A stretch of 64,000 nt of DNA, from NCBI GenBank assembly GCA_009786075.1, contig WQTX01000004.1, positions 1-64,000 of the forward strand, given 5' to 3'. The stretch comes from Bacteroidota bacterium (GTDB lineage: Bacteria; Bacteroidota; Bacteroidia; Bacteroidales; UBA1715). The position numbers and the translations under genes were made by a program. This document shows, one piece after another, positions 8,403-17,082 of the stretch (position 1 is the stretch's first letter; each line of letters starts with the position of its first letter). The notes under the pieces are model-generated. The model worked only from the letters and a program-made list of their open reading frames with translations. It was not told where the DNA came from and searched no databases.

Positions 8403-8548
8403 GACAATATGCCAATAAATTAATGTGCCAATATGCCAATAAAAATAATAAGACAATGAAAATAAAACAATTAACACATTTAATGTATTGGCACATTGAC
8501 ATATTGCCGTATTGGCATATTAAAAAATTGGCACATTAAATTTACTAA
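8385..8548. repeat. Inverted array of TGCCAATA words
   Basis: The left half carries AATGTGCCAATA and ATATGCCAATA in several copies; the right half carries the complements (TATTGGCACATT, TATTGGCATATT). The array spans the end of the DUF4924 gene to just before rpe and can form a large imperfect hairpin, possibly terminating transcription. Confidence 0.75.
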
Positions 8549-8567
8549 CCATTAACCACTAAAAAAA

Positions 8568-9215
8568 ATGGCAATCATTTCCCCCTCAATGCTCTCTGCA
8601 AACTTTTTGCACCTGCAAAATGATATTGATTTTGTAAACAACAGCGCAGCCGATTGGTTTCACTTAGATATTATGGACGGCGTGTTTGTGCCCAATATTT
8701 CGTATGGTTTGCCCATAGTGCGGGCTGTAAAAAAAACAGCGCAAAAACCTCTCGATGTGCATCTTATGATTGAAAAACCGGAACGGTATATTACTGATTT
8801 CAAACAAGCCGGAGCCGATATTTTGTGTGTGCATTACGAAGCGTGTACGCATTTGCACCGCACCGTGCAGGCAATTCAGCAGCAAGGCATGAAAGCTGGG
8901 GTAGCTCTCAATCCGCACACGCCGGTGGAAGTGTTGCGCGATATTATTGGCGATGTTGAAATGGTGCTTATCATGTCGGTAAATCCGGGATTTGGCGGAC
9001 AAGAATTTATTCCGCAATCGTTGCAAAAAATTGCTCGTTTGAAAGAAATGATTGTGCAAACAAATTCGCAGGCATTGATACAAGTTGATGGGGGAGTAGA
9101 TACCACAAATTGTCGCCAATTAACACAAGCTGGTGCCGATATTCTCGTTGCCGGAAATGCAATTTTTTGCGCAAGCAATCCAAGTGCGGTTGTTGAAGAA
9201 TTGAAACGGAGTTAA
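8568..9215 (+). CDS. rpe: Ribulose-phosphate 3-epimerase
   Basis: This 215-aa TIM barrel interconverts ribulose-5-phosphate and xylulose-5-phosphate in the pentose phosphate pathway. The motifs are intact: SPSMLSANF at the N-terminus, FHLDIMDGVFVPNIS with metal ligands His and Asp, DVHLMIEKP, LIMSVNPGFGGQ, and VDGGVDTTN with the phosphate-binding AGNAIF region. Length is normal. It stands alone between DUF4924 and pgk on the same strand; the 95-bp gap before pgk holds its own -7 element. Confidence 0.97.
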   Translation: MAIISPSMLSANFLHLQNDIDFVNNSAADWFHLDIMDGVFVPNISYGLPIVRAVKKTAQKPLDVHLMIEKPERYITDFKQAGADILCVHYEACTHLHRTVQAIQQQGMKAGVALNPHTPVEVLRDIIGDVEMVLIMSVNPGFGGQEFIPQSLQKIARLKEMIVQTNSQALIQVDGGVDTTNCRQLTQAGADILVAGNAIFCASNPSAVVEELKRS

Positions 9216-9265
9216 TTTTTAAAAATAATTTACAGTTAATAATTTATAATTAATAATTATTTACG

Positions 9266-9273
9266 TATTTTTG
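9266..9273 (+). promoter_or_regulatory. Bacteroidetes -7 element for pgk
   Basis: TATTTTTG lies 38 nt before the pgk ATG in an otherwise A/T-only gap. No strong -33 TTG is seen at the expected distance. Confidence 0.5.
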
Positions 9274-9310
9274 AACGCTAAAAAAGTATAAACCAATAAA
9301 AAATAATACA

Positions 9311-10576
9311 ATGCAAGTAATTGATAACTTTAATTTTGCAGGCAAAAAAGCAATCGTTCGTGTTGATTTTAATGTGCCTTTGAACAAAGAAACCGGCGAA
9401 GTAAGCGACGAAACCCGTATTCGCGGTGCGTTACCCACAATCAACAAAATTCTTTCCGACGGCGGTGCCGTAATTTTAATGTCGCACATGGGACGACCAA
9501 AACAAAACCCAGACCCAAAATGTTCGTTACAACAAATTATTCCTGCCGTTTCAAAAAATCTTGGCGGTAAAGAAATCAAATTTGTTGACGACTGCATGAA
9601 AGCCGGTGATGCTGCAAAAGCATTGCAAATGGGCGAAGTTTTGATGTTAGAAAACCTTCGTTTTTACGAAGAAGAAGAAGGAAAAGCCCGCACAGCCGAA
9701 GATGCAAGCGATGAAGTGAAAGCCGAAGCAAAAGCTCGTGTAAAAGCATCGCAAAAAGAATTTACAAAAACCTTGGCAAGCTACGCCGATGTGTATGTGA
9801 ACGATGCCTTTGGAACAGCGCACCGTGCGCACGCTTCTACAGCTTTGATTGCTGATTTGTTCAGCGCAGAAAACAAAATGTTCGGCTTCCTTATCAATAG
9901 CGAATTGAAAGCTATGGACAAAGTGCTTCAATCGAAAGATGCGCCGAAAACTGCAATTATGGGCGGTGCAAAAGTGTCTGACAAAATTCAAATCATTTCA
10001 CGTTTGTTGCCAACTATCGACAATTTAATTATTGGCGGCGGTATGACTTATACCTTCATTAAAGCGCAAGGCGGAAATATTGGTAACTCATTGTGCGAGA
10101 GCGATAAACTTGATTTGGCACTTGATATTTTGCAAAAAGCAAAAGAAAACAACGTAAACGTATATCTTCCAACCGATGCTGTGAATGCCGATAAATTCGA
10201 CGCTAACGCAAATACGTATGTTTCAAAAACCGGCGAAACTCCCGACGGTTGGATGGGATTGGACATTGCCGACGAAACTATTGCAACGTTCTCTGACGTA
10301 ATTGCAAAATCAAAAATCGTACTTTGGAATGGTCCAATGGGCGTGTTTGAAATGGACAAATTCTCGAAAGGAACATCGGCAATTGCACAGGCATTGGCAA
10401 AAGCAACTGCTAACGGCGCATTTACCCTAATCGGCGGCGGCGACTCTGTGGCAGCTATCAACAAAAACAAACTTGCCGACAAAGTAAGCTACGTTTCTAC
10501 CGGCGGCGGCGCAATGTTGGAATACATGGAAGGAAAAGTGCTTCCGGGTATTGCGGCAATTAGAGGAGACAAGTAA
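9311..10576 (+). CDS. pgk: Phosphoglycerate kinase
   Basis: This 421-aa protein transfers phosphate from 1,3-bisphosphoglycerate to ADP in glycolysis. Clear family motifs are [15 protein letters not shown] near the N-terminus, the substrate-binding [29 protein letters not shown], the nucleotide-binding [18 protein letters not shown], and GGGDSVAAI near the C-terminus. Length is the usual 390-420 aa, with a small charged insertion around residues 118-142 ([18 protein letters not shown]) common in Bacteroidetes enzymes. A strong terminator follows at 10647-10681. Confidence 0.98.
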   Translation: MQVIDNFNFAGKKAIVRVDFNVPLNKETGEVSDETRIRGALPTINKILSDGGAVILMSHMGRPKQNPDPKCSLQQIIPAVSKNLGGKEIKFVDDCMKAGDAAKALQMGEVLMLENLRFYEEEEGKARTAEDASDEVKAEAKARVKASQKEFTKTLASYADVYVNDAFGTAHRAHASTALIADLFSAENKMFGFLINSELKAMDKVLQSKDAPKTAIMGGAKVSDKIQIISRLLPTIDNLIIGGGMTYTFIKAQGGNIGNSLCESDKLDLALDILQKAKENNVNVYLPTDAVNADKFDANANTYVSKTGETPDGWMGLDIADETIATFSDVIAKSKIVLWNGPMGVFEMDKFSKGTSAIAQALAKATANGAFTLIGGGDSVAAINKNKLADKVSYVSTGGGAMLEYMEGKVLPGIAAIRGDK

Positions 10577-10733
10577 ACGAGGAGACGAGTTGACAAGGGA
10601 ACAAGTTGACAAGTTTTTTAGGAAACGAGGAAACGAAGTTTTAATAAAAAAAGCAGGAGGTTTCAAACTTTCTGCTTTTTTATTCCTTAGTCCCCTTGTT
10701 TCCTTGTTTCCTCGTCCCTAAAAACCTAAAAAA
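10577..10733. repeat. ACGAG/ACAAG word repeats around the pgk terminator
   Basis: Degenerate short words (GGAGACGAG, GACAAGGGAACAAG, GGAAACGAGG) lie left of the terminator, and their complements (CCTTGTTTCCTTGTTTCCTC) lie right of it, so the whole gap forms one extended imperfect hairpin. Confidence 0.65.
10647..10681 (+). terminator. Rho-independent terminator of pgk
   Basis: A perfect stem AAAAAAGCAG / CTGCTTTTTT around a 15-nt loop, 70 bp after the pgk stop codon. It is symmetric enough to work in both directions. Confidence 0.85.
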
Positions 10734-12023
10734 ATGCAAAAAACAATAAATATAATAACCCTCGGTTGCTCAAAAAACCTTGTTGATTCCGAACGTTTGG
10801 CTCGACAGTTAGCGGCGTTGAATTATTCGGTAGTGTTTGATTCTAACCGGTTTACGCCGATTGTGATTATCAATACCTGTGGTTTTATACACGATGCAAA
10901 AGAGGAATCAATACAAACAATTTTGCAAACAGTGCAAGCAAAAGAGCAGGGAAAAATAGAACAGGTTTTTGTTATTGGGTGCTTATCGGAGCGATATGCA
11001 AACGAATTGCGTTCTGAAATTTCCGAAGTTGATGCCTATTTTGGCGCACGTAATTTTGCCGAAGTGTTGCAGGCTTTGCAAGCGCAACAAACTGATGAAT
11101 TGTTGCACGAACGCATAATTTCAACGCCTAAACATATTTCATATTTAAAACTTGCCGAAGGCTGCAATCGCAAATGTGCGTTTTGCGCTATTCCGGCAAT
11201 ACGCGGAGCACACGTGTCAACGCCCATAGAATTGTTGGTTAAAGAAGCACAATTTTTGGCAGCACAGGGCGTAAAGGAACTTTCGCTTATTTCGCAAGAT
11301 TTGTCGTACTATGGTGTGGATTTGTACAAAAAAAATGCTTTGGCAGATTTGTTGCCGCAATTAGAGGCAATCGATGGCTTGGAGTGGATTCGCCTGCATT
11401 ATTTGTATCCCAACAATTTTCCGGAGGAAATATTGCCAATCATGCAGCAATCGCAAAAAATCTGTCATTATATTGATATTCCGTTTCAACATTCGTCGGG
11501 CGTAGTTTTAAATGCCATGCGTCGTGGTTTCAGCGAAGAAGAAACGTGGAAATTGATAGAAACCATGCGTTCGGCGGTTCCCGATATTGCCATTCGCACC
11601 TCGTTGATAGTGGGGCACCCGGGCGAAACCGAGCAGGAATTTGAAAAACTGTTACAATTTGTGAGTCATGCGCAGTTTGATAGAGTAGGAGTGTTTACCT
11701 ATTCGCATGAAGACGGCACTTACGCTGCACAAAATTATGATGACATTATTTCTCAACGCGAAAAAGAAGCTCGCCGAGATGCAGTGATGGCATTGCAAAA
11801 CGAAATTTCGCTGCAAAAAAACAAAAAAATCATAGGAAAAACAGTGAAGGTTCTTGTTGATAGAAAAGAAGGCTCTTCATACGTGGGACGTACGCAATAT
11901 GATGCTTACGAAGTTGATAATGAGGTAATAATCAATTTTGCGAAGAGATTGGCGGTTGGAAAATTTTATGGCATTCGCATTGATGATGCTGATGCGTATG
12001 AGTTGATGGGGGTAGCCCCCTAA
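10734..12023 (+). CDS. rimO: Ribosomal protein S12 methylthiotransferase (radical SAM)
   Basis: This 429-aa enzyme adds a methylthio group to an Asp of ribosomal protein S12. The order is: UPF0004 domain with cluster ligands (TLGCSKNLVDSE, NTCGFIHDAKEES, GCLSERY), radical SAM domain with EGCNRKCAFCAIP, and a C-terminal TRAM region from about residue 365 (KIIGKTVKVLVDRKEG, SYVGRTQYDA). The SKN motif and length distinguish RimO from MiaB. The last codons (GVAP then TAA) are supplied by the palindromic repeat F1 at 12008-12042, so the native C-terminus has been altered by a few residues. Confidence 0.95.
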   Translation: MQKTINIITLGCSKNLVDSERLARQLAALNYSVVFDSNRFTPIVIINTCGFIHDAKEESIQTILQTVQAKEQGKIEQVFVIGCLSERYANELRSEISEVDAYFGARNFAEVLQALQAQQTDELLHERIISTPKHISYLKLAEGCNRKCAFCAIPAIRGAHVSTPIELLVKEAQFLAAQGVKELSLISQDLSYYGVDLYKKNALADLLPQLEAIDGLEWIRLHYLYPNNFPEEILPIMQQSQKICHYIDIPFQHSSGVVLNAMRRGFSEEETWKLIETMRSAVPDIAIRTSLIVGHPGETEQEFEKLLQFVSHAQFDRVGVFTYSHEDGTYAAQNYDDIISQREKEARRDAVMALQNEISLQKNKKIIGKTVKVLVDRKEGSSYVGRTQYDAYEVDNEVIINFAKRLAVGKFYGIRIDDADAYELMGVAP

Positions 12024-12042
12024 ATCCCCCTAAAGGGGGGAC
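12008..12042. repeat. GC-rich palindromic repeat, family F1 (copy b), overlapping the rimO stop codon
   Basis: GGGGGTAGCCCCCTAAATCC continues into CCCTAAAGGGGGG. It provides the last codons and TAA of rimO and could also form the terminator hairpin between the convergent rimO and Wzz-like genes. Confidence 0.8.
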
Positions 12043-12085
12043 ACTTGAAGCCCTTCGTTCTCCATTTTCTTGTCTCCTTCGTCAA

Positions 12086-13126
12086 CTATTCCCTCGTATC
12101 TTTATTCCTCACTTCCTGCTCCCTACGGCGCAAATCTTTGAAAAATTCCACAAACACAAGCACCAAGAATGTAAATATAAATGTGGCAAATGTAGAAACC
12201 ACTACAATGACTGCACGTTGTGGTTTTGTTTTATGGTCGGCAACCGAGGCTCGTTCCACTACATAAAAATGCGTTAAAATATTGTGCGCCTCAACTTCGG
12301 CTTCACGATAACGCGATGTTAAAATACTCAACTGTTCTTTTTGATATTCCAAAAAGTCGCGGAGCGAAATATAGGTGCTACCGTAGCGAGCCAAAGTGTC
12401 TAATTGTTGGCGAATAGCGGCTGCGCCTCGTGTATTGCCGCTTGCCAAAGCCTCGCCGTAGGCTTGGTTCAAAGCGTAAGCCTGCGATTCAAAATCAACC
12501 ACGCCTTTTTGCATAATCATTTGCAATGAATCTTCGAGCGAGGTTAAATATGCCACACGGCTGTCGTATTCTTTTTTCGCAATAGCAAAAGCCTCACGAG
12601 CACGGGCTTTTTCCATGTGATTCATAACCGTGTCTATCATATTGGTTATGGTGTTGGCAAGTGTTGCCGCCATTTTTGGGTCAGCATCGAGCACACGTAT
12701 TTCAACCGCACCGTAGGTTGTACGTTTTGCTTGAATGCGTTTTTTGTATAATTTATTCATTTTATTGAGCGGCGAATTTACTTTTGCCGAATCAATTTCA
12801 TAATGTTCCCATAGATTGAATTTAGTAATTATTCTATTGCGAATTTCCTCACTGTTAAGTACTTGTAGAATTTGCTCGGCTTCTTTTACCTCGCCAAATA
12901 CCGATTCTTTTTTAATGGTATTACTTGTAGAAACAATATTTCCCACCGGTGCCGAAGGAGCGGGGAATACCACAACGCTTGATTCGTACAAAGGCGTCAT
13001 TTGCAGCGAAACAATAATAGAAACCACAAATGCCACAGCCGAAACAATGATGAGCGGCTTTTTGTGCAAATAAATTTTAAATAGTAAATCGTTTGAATTG
13101 AATGAGTAACGTTCGTTTTGTTCCAT
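12086..13126 (-). CDS. Wzz-type polysaccharide co-polymerase (chain length determinant)
   Basis: This 346-aa inner-membrane protein has the PCP topology: a short cytoplasmic N-terminus, TM1 at ~24-44 (PLIIVSAVAFVVSIIVSLQM), a long periplasmic part with predicted coiled coils (~160-290), and TM2 at ~305-328. There is a short basic tail and no fused tyrosine kinase. Such proteins set O-antigen or capsule chain length or take part in export. No polysaccharide cluster surrounds it; the nearest glycosyltransferase is at 61.5 kb. Its C-terminal codons run into the word-repeat DNA near 12050-12110. Confidence 0.85.
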   Translation of the reverse strand: MEQNERYSFNSNDLLFKIYLHKKPLIIVSAVAFVVSIIVSLQMTPLYESSVVVFPAPSAPVGNIVSTSNTIKKESVFGEVKEAEQILQVLNSEEIRNRIITKFNLWEHYEIDSAKVNSPLNKMNKLYKKRIQAKRTTYGAVEIRVLDADPKMAATLANTITNMIDTVMNHMEKARAREAFAIAKKEYDSRVAYLTSLEDSLQMIMQKGVVDFESQAYALNQAYGEALASGNTRGAAAIRQQLDTLARYGSTYISLRDFLEYQKEQLSILTSRYREAEVEAHNILTHFYVVERASVADHKTKPQRAVIVVVSTFATFIFTFLVLVFVEFFKDLRRREQEVRNKDTRE

Positions 13127-13322
13127 ATTTTAAAATATTTGATATTTACTTCGTGATATTCAGTTGATATTTATAGATATTCGATTGATAAAAATTGATA
13201 AATGCTTCGCGATAAAACGCTGCGCTGATAAAATTTATCGTGCGTAGCACATTTATCTTTTTTATCGCCGCAGGCAATTTATCTTTTCAACGTCTTGTGT
13301 CTAAAAATCTTGTGTCTTGTGT
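13127..13322. repeat. Word-like repeats (GATATT, TTTATCG, TGTGTCTAAA)
   Basis: Short degenerate words repeat here: GATATTYRNTTGATATT, GATAAAATTTATCG inverted pairs and CTTGTGTCTAAAA. Similar words occur at 34450-34505 and 39150-39260. No ORF is supported. Confidence 0.6.
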
Positions 13323-13937
13323 CTAAAATAATCCAAAAAGCTCAGCATCAATTTTATTAATAATTTTGCTAAAATCTTCGGGTTTATCTATAAAATTAAT
13401 TTTATCGGTGTCGATTACCAAAATTTTGCCCAATTCGTAGGATTGCACCCACACATCGTAGCGGCGGTTTAGTCGCTCCAAATAATCCAATCGTATGGCA
13501 TTTTCGTATTCTCTGCCTTTCGATTGTATGCGTTTTACCAAATAGGGAATTGATGATTTTAAATAAATCAACAAATCCGGCGGTTGAATAAGTTGTTCAA
13601 CTTGTTGAAATAGAGAAAAATAAGTTTCAAAATCACGAGTTGCCATTAAATCCATTTCATGCAAATTGGGTGCAAAAATGTAGGCATCTTCATACAGAGT
13701 TCTGTCTTGAATAACGTCTTTTCCGCTATTGCGAATAGCCATAATCTGCTTCAAACGCTGGCGAAGAAAGAAAATTTGCACGTTGAACGACCATGCTTTC
13801 ATGTCGTTGTAAAAATCTTCGAGATAGGGATTTGTGTCCACATTTTCGTAATGAGGTTCCCATTCGTAGTGCTTTGCCAACATTCCGGCAAGCGGGGTTT
13901 TCCCCGAACCAATATTTCCTGCTATTGCTATGTGCAT
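13323..13937 (-). CDS. Deoxynucleoside kinase
   Basis: This 204-aa kinase of the dCK/dGK/dAK family phosphorylates deoxynucleosides for salvage. The P-loop is GNIGSGKT (residues 7-14). The substrate/catalytic DRTLYEDAYIFAPN motif carries the DR(S/T) signature, and the LID-like arginine segment is IQSKGREYE. The residue after the P-loop Thr is Pro (GKTPLA), where Thr or Ser is more usual; the loop itself is intact. Length is normal. It is transcribed leftward after the SpoIID gene with a 31-bp gap, so it may share its message. Confidence 0.9.
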   Translation of the reverse strand: MHIAIAGNIGSGKTPLAGMLAKHYEWEPHYENVDTNPYLEDFYNDMKAWSFNVQIFFLRQRLKQIMAIRNSGKDVIQDRTLYEDAYIFAPNLHEMDLMATRDFETYFSLFQQVEQLIQPPDLLIYLKSSIPYLVKRIQSKGREYENAIRLDYLERLNRRYDVWVQSYELGKILVIDTDKINFIDKPEDFSKIINKIDAELFGLF

Positions 13938-13968
13938 ATCGTTAAAAATTTATGCAAAATTACAAAAT

Positions 13969-15165
13969 TTATTCGATTTTGAAAAAATTTACGTTCTTAA
14001 TATTTTTCAATCGTACGTTGGTAAAATAAAAATTAATAATCTCATCGAACTTAAAATTTTGTTCAGCCATTGCCATTGCGCCTTCTTGCGATAGTCCCAC
14101 GCCGTGCCCGTAGCCTTTGCCATTGAGAATAATTTTTTTGTTCGCGCTATCGTGCTCAACCGAAAAAAACGTGGAACGCAATTGTAAATCAGTGCGCATA
14201 GTTTTGAGTTCCAATAGTTTATCTTGCCCGTAGAATTTAAAAAATTTCATGCGTTCGGGTTGGTTGAATGTGAAATCGTAGGCAACCGTATCGAGCACAA
14301 AAAAACCTTTTGTAAGCAAATACATGCGCCATTCGGGTTCGGAATAGGTTTTTTGCCATTCGTAACCGGGTTTTCCCACGCTGTACGGGTCTGGTTTGGA
14401 ACGCAAATAATAATGCGAACCACCGCTCCAAATATCTTCGCTATTGACGGTTTGCCCGCCCGAATTGGCGAAAAACGTAGCCGAAATAATACGTCCGTCA
14501 GTATCGACCACCACAATGCCCGATGTAGCAAGTGCTGCTTCCAAAATCAGCGGTGTTTTGCACCTTCCTTTAAATGCTTGACAATGAACGCCGTCGCATA
14601 AATTATAACCTTCCGCCAAATGTTTTTCATAATAGCGGGCGGCGTAACTGCGGCACAACACGGCTTGCGCTTTGTAGTATTCGAGCTGAGCCTTTGAACC
14701 GCCCTCTGCCTCAATCACACCGGCTAAATATTTATCGAATTGCACGTCGTTAATGAGCGTCATGGTATTTGCATTCAAACGAATAAACAAATCGTTGTCG
14801 AAAGTGCGGGTTGCAAATCTTTTCCTGGGTGATGCAATGGTAAATGTATTTGATTGCGTAGCCCCCCGTATATGCAAATTTGAATGTATTTTATATTCCT
14901 TTTCGTTTATTTTCAGTAATTTACTGCCCGCAAAACGAATAGTTGCCGTTTCCCCCTCGGCAAGTGAAAGTATAATTTTATCATGGTCGATAATATCATA
15001 TTTGCCCTCGGTGGCGGTAAATGTAAATTCGGTTAGTGCATTATCGCTGTATATGCGAATGTTGATGTTTTGGGCGGTTGCACAAAGAGAAGAAAACAAT
15101 AACACACAAAACAATGAGATAATTTTAAATTGTAAATTGTAAATTGCAAATTTTAAATTGTTCAT
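13969..15165 (-). CDS. SpoIID/LytB-domain exported protein
   Basis: This 398-aa protein has a hydrophobic signal segment (SLFCVLLFSSLCATAQ) and a SpoIID domain from about residue 125 (FDKYLAGVIEAEGGS, LEYYKAQAVLCRSYAARYY, CDGVHCQAF, ATSGIVV, GGQTVNSEDIW, YGHGVGLSQEGA). SpoIID enzymes are lytic transglycosylases acting on denuded glycan; the conserved Glu in IEAEGG fits the catalytic position. In Bacteroidetes the role is presumably wall remodelling, not sporulation. The first ~17 residues (MNNLKFAIYNLQFK) are encoded by TTTAAATTGTAAATTG word repeats, so the signal peptide may have been lengthened by repeat DNA. Confidence 0.87.
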   Translation of the reverse strand: MNNLKFAIYNLQFKIISLFCVLLFSSLCATAQNINIRIYSDNALTEFTFTATEGKYDIIDHDKIILSLAEGETATIRFAGSKLLKINEKEYKIHSNLHIRGATQSNTFTIASPRKRFATRTFDNDLFIRLNANTMTLINDVQFDKYLAGVIEAEGGSKAQLEYYKAQAVLCRSYAARYYEKHLAEGYNLCDGVHCQAFKGRCKTPLILEAALATSGIVVVDTDGRIISATFFANSGGQTVNSEDIWSGGSHYYLRSKPDPYSVGKPGYEWQKTYSEPEWRMYLLTKGFFVLDTVAYDFTFNQPERMKFFKFYGQDKLLELKTMRTDLQLRSTFFSVEHDSANKKIILNGKGYGHGVGLSQEGAMAMAEQNFKFDEIINFYFTNVRLKNIKNVNFFKIE

Positions 15166-15209
15166 TGTTCATTGAATGTGTATTGTGTCTAAAATTTTGA
15201 AAGGGTATA

Positions 15210-15680
15210 TTATCTCTTATTAAAGAAAAGTTTTAATCCTTGTGTTTCATATTCTTCAAAATCACTGTCGGAACTTATAAGAGTAATTTTATCGGCAATT
15301 GCCTGTGAAACAATAAATTTATCGTTCCAATCTTTATTTTCGTTGGTAAAACTTAATGTTTCATACGTTTTTACGTGCTTCTCGCTAAATGGTGTAATTG
15401 TTATACCCATCTCTTCAATAGCTTTATAAACTTCGGTTACATTTTTATATTGATGTATGTCCGAGAGTTTTTTCTTTGCTGATTGCTTACCTGTTTTTAT
15501 AATAGGTTGATAATATTTTGATTTGTATAAATCAATAAGCTCCCGAAATGCTATTGAACTTATAGTAAATTCATTATTACCATCTTGCAGCAAACGTCGT
15601 GTTGTTAGATGCAAGTTTTTTGTTAAATCCTTATTAAACAACCAAAAAATTAAGATGTTAGTGTCTAAATAATATTTCAT
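15210..15680 (-). CDS. PIN-domain toxin (VapC-like)
   Basis: This 156-aa PIN nuclease carries the acidic residues in YLDTNILIFW (Asp), FRELIDLY (Glu), WNDKFIVSQA (Asp) and LISSDSDFEEY (Asp), the usual quartet for metal-dependent RNA cleavage. It overlaps by 4 nt (ATGA) the end of a 45-aa ORF (15677-15814) that is too short for the ORF track and is the natural antitoxin candidate. No HTH or AbrB antitoxin of known type is next to it. VapC toxins typically cleave initiator tRNA or rRNA; the target here is unknown. Confidence 0.85.
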   Translation of the reverse strand: MKYYLDTNILIFWLFNKDLTKNLHLTTRRLLQDGNNEFTISSIAFRELIDLYKSKYYQPIIKTGKQSAKKKLSDIHQYKNVTEVYKAIEEMGITITPFSEKHVKTYETLSFTNENKDWNDKFIVSQAIADKITLISSDSDFEEYETQGLKLFFNKR

Positions 15681-15814
15681 TTTAACACCATTTTCATACT
15701 TGTAAATCTACCTCCCAATCCTTCGGGATTTTTTTCTCTCCACAACATCATTTTTGATTTCTTTTGTGTTTCGCTCTTTTTAGTTGGCGCTTTCTTTGTC
15801 ATTGTTGCTTCCAT
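15677..15814 (-). CDS. Small basic protein coupled to the PIN toxin (candidate antitoxin)
   Basis: A 45-codon ORF starts at the ATG at 15814 (MEATMTKKAPTKKSETQK...) and ends in a TGA overlapping the toxin ATG (ATGA). It is rich in Lys and ends LWREKNPEGLGGRFTSMKM plus four residues. Position, overlap and a pair of TATATTTG -7 elements immediately upstream show it is the first gene of the operon. I recognise no known antitoxin fold, so the antitoxin role is inferred from context only. Confidence 0.65.
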   Translation of the reverse strand: MEATMTKKAPTKKSETQKKSKMMLWREKNPEGLGGRFTSMKMVLK

Positions 15815-15837
15815 TGCCGTAATTGTTATTGTTTTTG

Positions 15838-15874
15838 CAAATATACATTGTTTTGACTGTACAACGCAAATATA
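15838..15874 (-). promoter_or_regulatory. Tandem -7 elements upstream of the PIN module
   Basis: Two TATATTTG boxes read on the minus strand at 15845-15838 and 15874-15867, 29 bp apart. The first TTTG is also suitably placed as a -33 element for the second box. Close spacing to the 45-aa ORF start (24 nt) supports a promoter. Confidence 0.65.
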
Positions 15875-15966
15875 CAGTAATTTATTTAGGAAAATAAGAA
15901 ACAGGAATTAGGAAATAGTATAAAAAAGAATATTTTTGCTGATTGAAAATAACGAACAAACAGAGT

Positions 15967-16467
15967 ATGATTGTAACCACCCACATAGAAACCGATTTAG
16001 GAACAATGATTGCTGCCGCAAGCGATAAAGGAATTTGCATGTTGAATTTTGCAGATTGCAAACATTCTGCACTAAAATTGCGAAAATTATCGGAAACCTT
16101 CAAAACTCCGTTAGAGCAGGGGAGTAGCCCGTATTTTGATACGTTGCGCACACAATTACAACAGTATTTCAAAGGCGAAAGAAAATGTTTTGATATTCCC
16201 TTAGATTTGATAGGTACGGAATTTCAAAAACAGGTGTGGAATATTTTACCAGAAATTCCCTACGGAAAAACAATAAGTTACGCCGAACAAGCTGCTTTAT
16301 TGGGCAAACCTGCGGCAGTGCGAGCGGTTGCCTCGGCTAATGGAAAAAATAAAATTGGTATTATTTTGCCTTGTCATAGAGTTATTGGTGCAAACGGCGC
16401 GCTTACCGGCTATGATGGGGGAATAGAAAGGAAAAAGAAATTGTTGGAGTTGGAAAGCGCAATTTGA
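15967..16467 (+). CDS. ogt: Methylated-DNA--protein-cysteine S-methyltransferase
   Basis: This 166-aa suicide alkyltransferase removes O6-methylguanine from DNA. The acceptor Cys lies in the invariant IILPCHRVIG motif, and the preceding helix-turn-helix (GTEFQKQVWNILPEIPYGKT, then YAEQA and AVASANGKN) is complete. The ORF track starts at an upstream TTG; the ATG at 15967 (MIVTTHIETDLG) matches the normal N-terminus. It is a single gene with no Ada regulatory domain. Confidence 0.94.
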   Translation: MIVTTHIETDLGTMIAAASDKGICMLNFADCKHSALKLRKLSETFKTPLEQGSSPYFDTLRTQLQQYFKGERKCFDIPLDLIGTEFQKQVWNILPEIPYGKTISYAEQAALLGKPAAVRAVASANGKNKIGIILPCHRVIGANGALTGYDGGIERKKKLLELESAI

Positions 16468-16474
16468 TTGTACG

Positions 16475-17053
16475 CTATATCTCCCGAATAATCCTACAAG
16501 GATTCCCATAAGCAAGCACATTACTGCGTATAGATTTAGTTACAACGCTCCCTGCACCTATTGTAACATTGTTGCCAATAGTAACACCCGGTAATATGAT
16601 ACTGCCGCCGCCAATCCACACATTGTTGCCGATTGTTACAGGAGCAGTTTTCGATACGGCAAACGGAAAATCTTCATTCACGCTCTTATTAATCCTCTCA
16701 CTTGCACTCACAGGGTGAAAAACCGTGTATATATGAACTCCGGGGGCAATCAACACATTATCGCCAATGGTTATGCGATTACAATCCAAAAACACACAAT
16801 TCATATTGATTTCACAATTATTGCCTAAAAAAATAAATTTGCCATAATCAACAAAAAATGGCGCCGTAATCTGCGTAGATTTTCCCCGCGCGCCCAATAA
16901 TTCGTCGAGTATTCGCAACTGCTCGGTTTTATTGGAATAATCAAGGCAATTATATTGTTGCATTAAATTTTTTGCACGAAGCCATAATTCCATTAATTCG
17001 GGGTCTCCACAGTCATACAATTCTCCTGCGAGCATTTTTTCTTTTTCGGTCAT
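16475..17053 (-). CDS. Maltose/galactoside O-acetyltransferase-type LbH protein
   Basis: This 192-aa protein has the Maa/LacA layout: the N-terminal helical Mac domain (MTEKEKMLAGELYDCGDPEL), then hexapeptide repeats of the left-handed beta-helix. The catalytic His is in VHIYTVFHPV, and the C-terminus reads IGAGSVVTKSIRSNVLAYGN. Family members acetylate the 6-hydroxyl of sugars using acetyl-CoA. It is convergent with ogt, with 7 bp between stop codons, and lies 29 bp after the DUF805-like membrane gene on its own strand. The sugar substrate cannot be predicted. Confidence 0.88.
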   Translation of the reverse strand: MTEKEKMLAGELYDCGDPELMELWLRAKNLMQQYNCLDYSNKTEQLRILDELLGARGKSTQITAPFFVDYGKFIFLGNNCEINMNCVFLDCNRITIGDNVLIAPGVHIYTVFHPVSASERINKSVNEDFPFAVSKTAPVTIGNNVWIGGGSIILPGVTIGNNVTIGAGSVVTKSIRSNVLAYGNPCRIIREI

Positions 17054-17082
17054 TTTAATTGAGTTTTCAAATTTATTTAATA

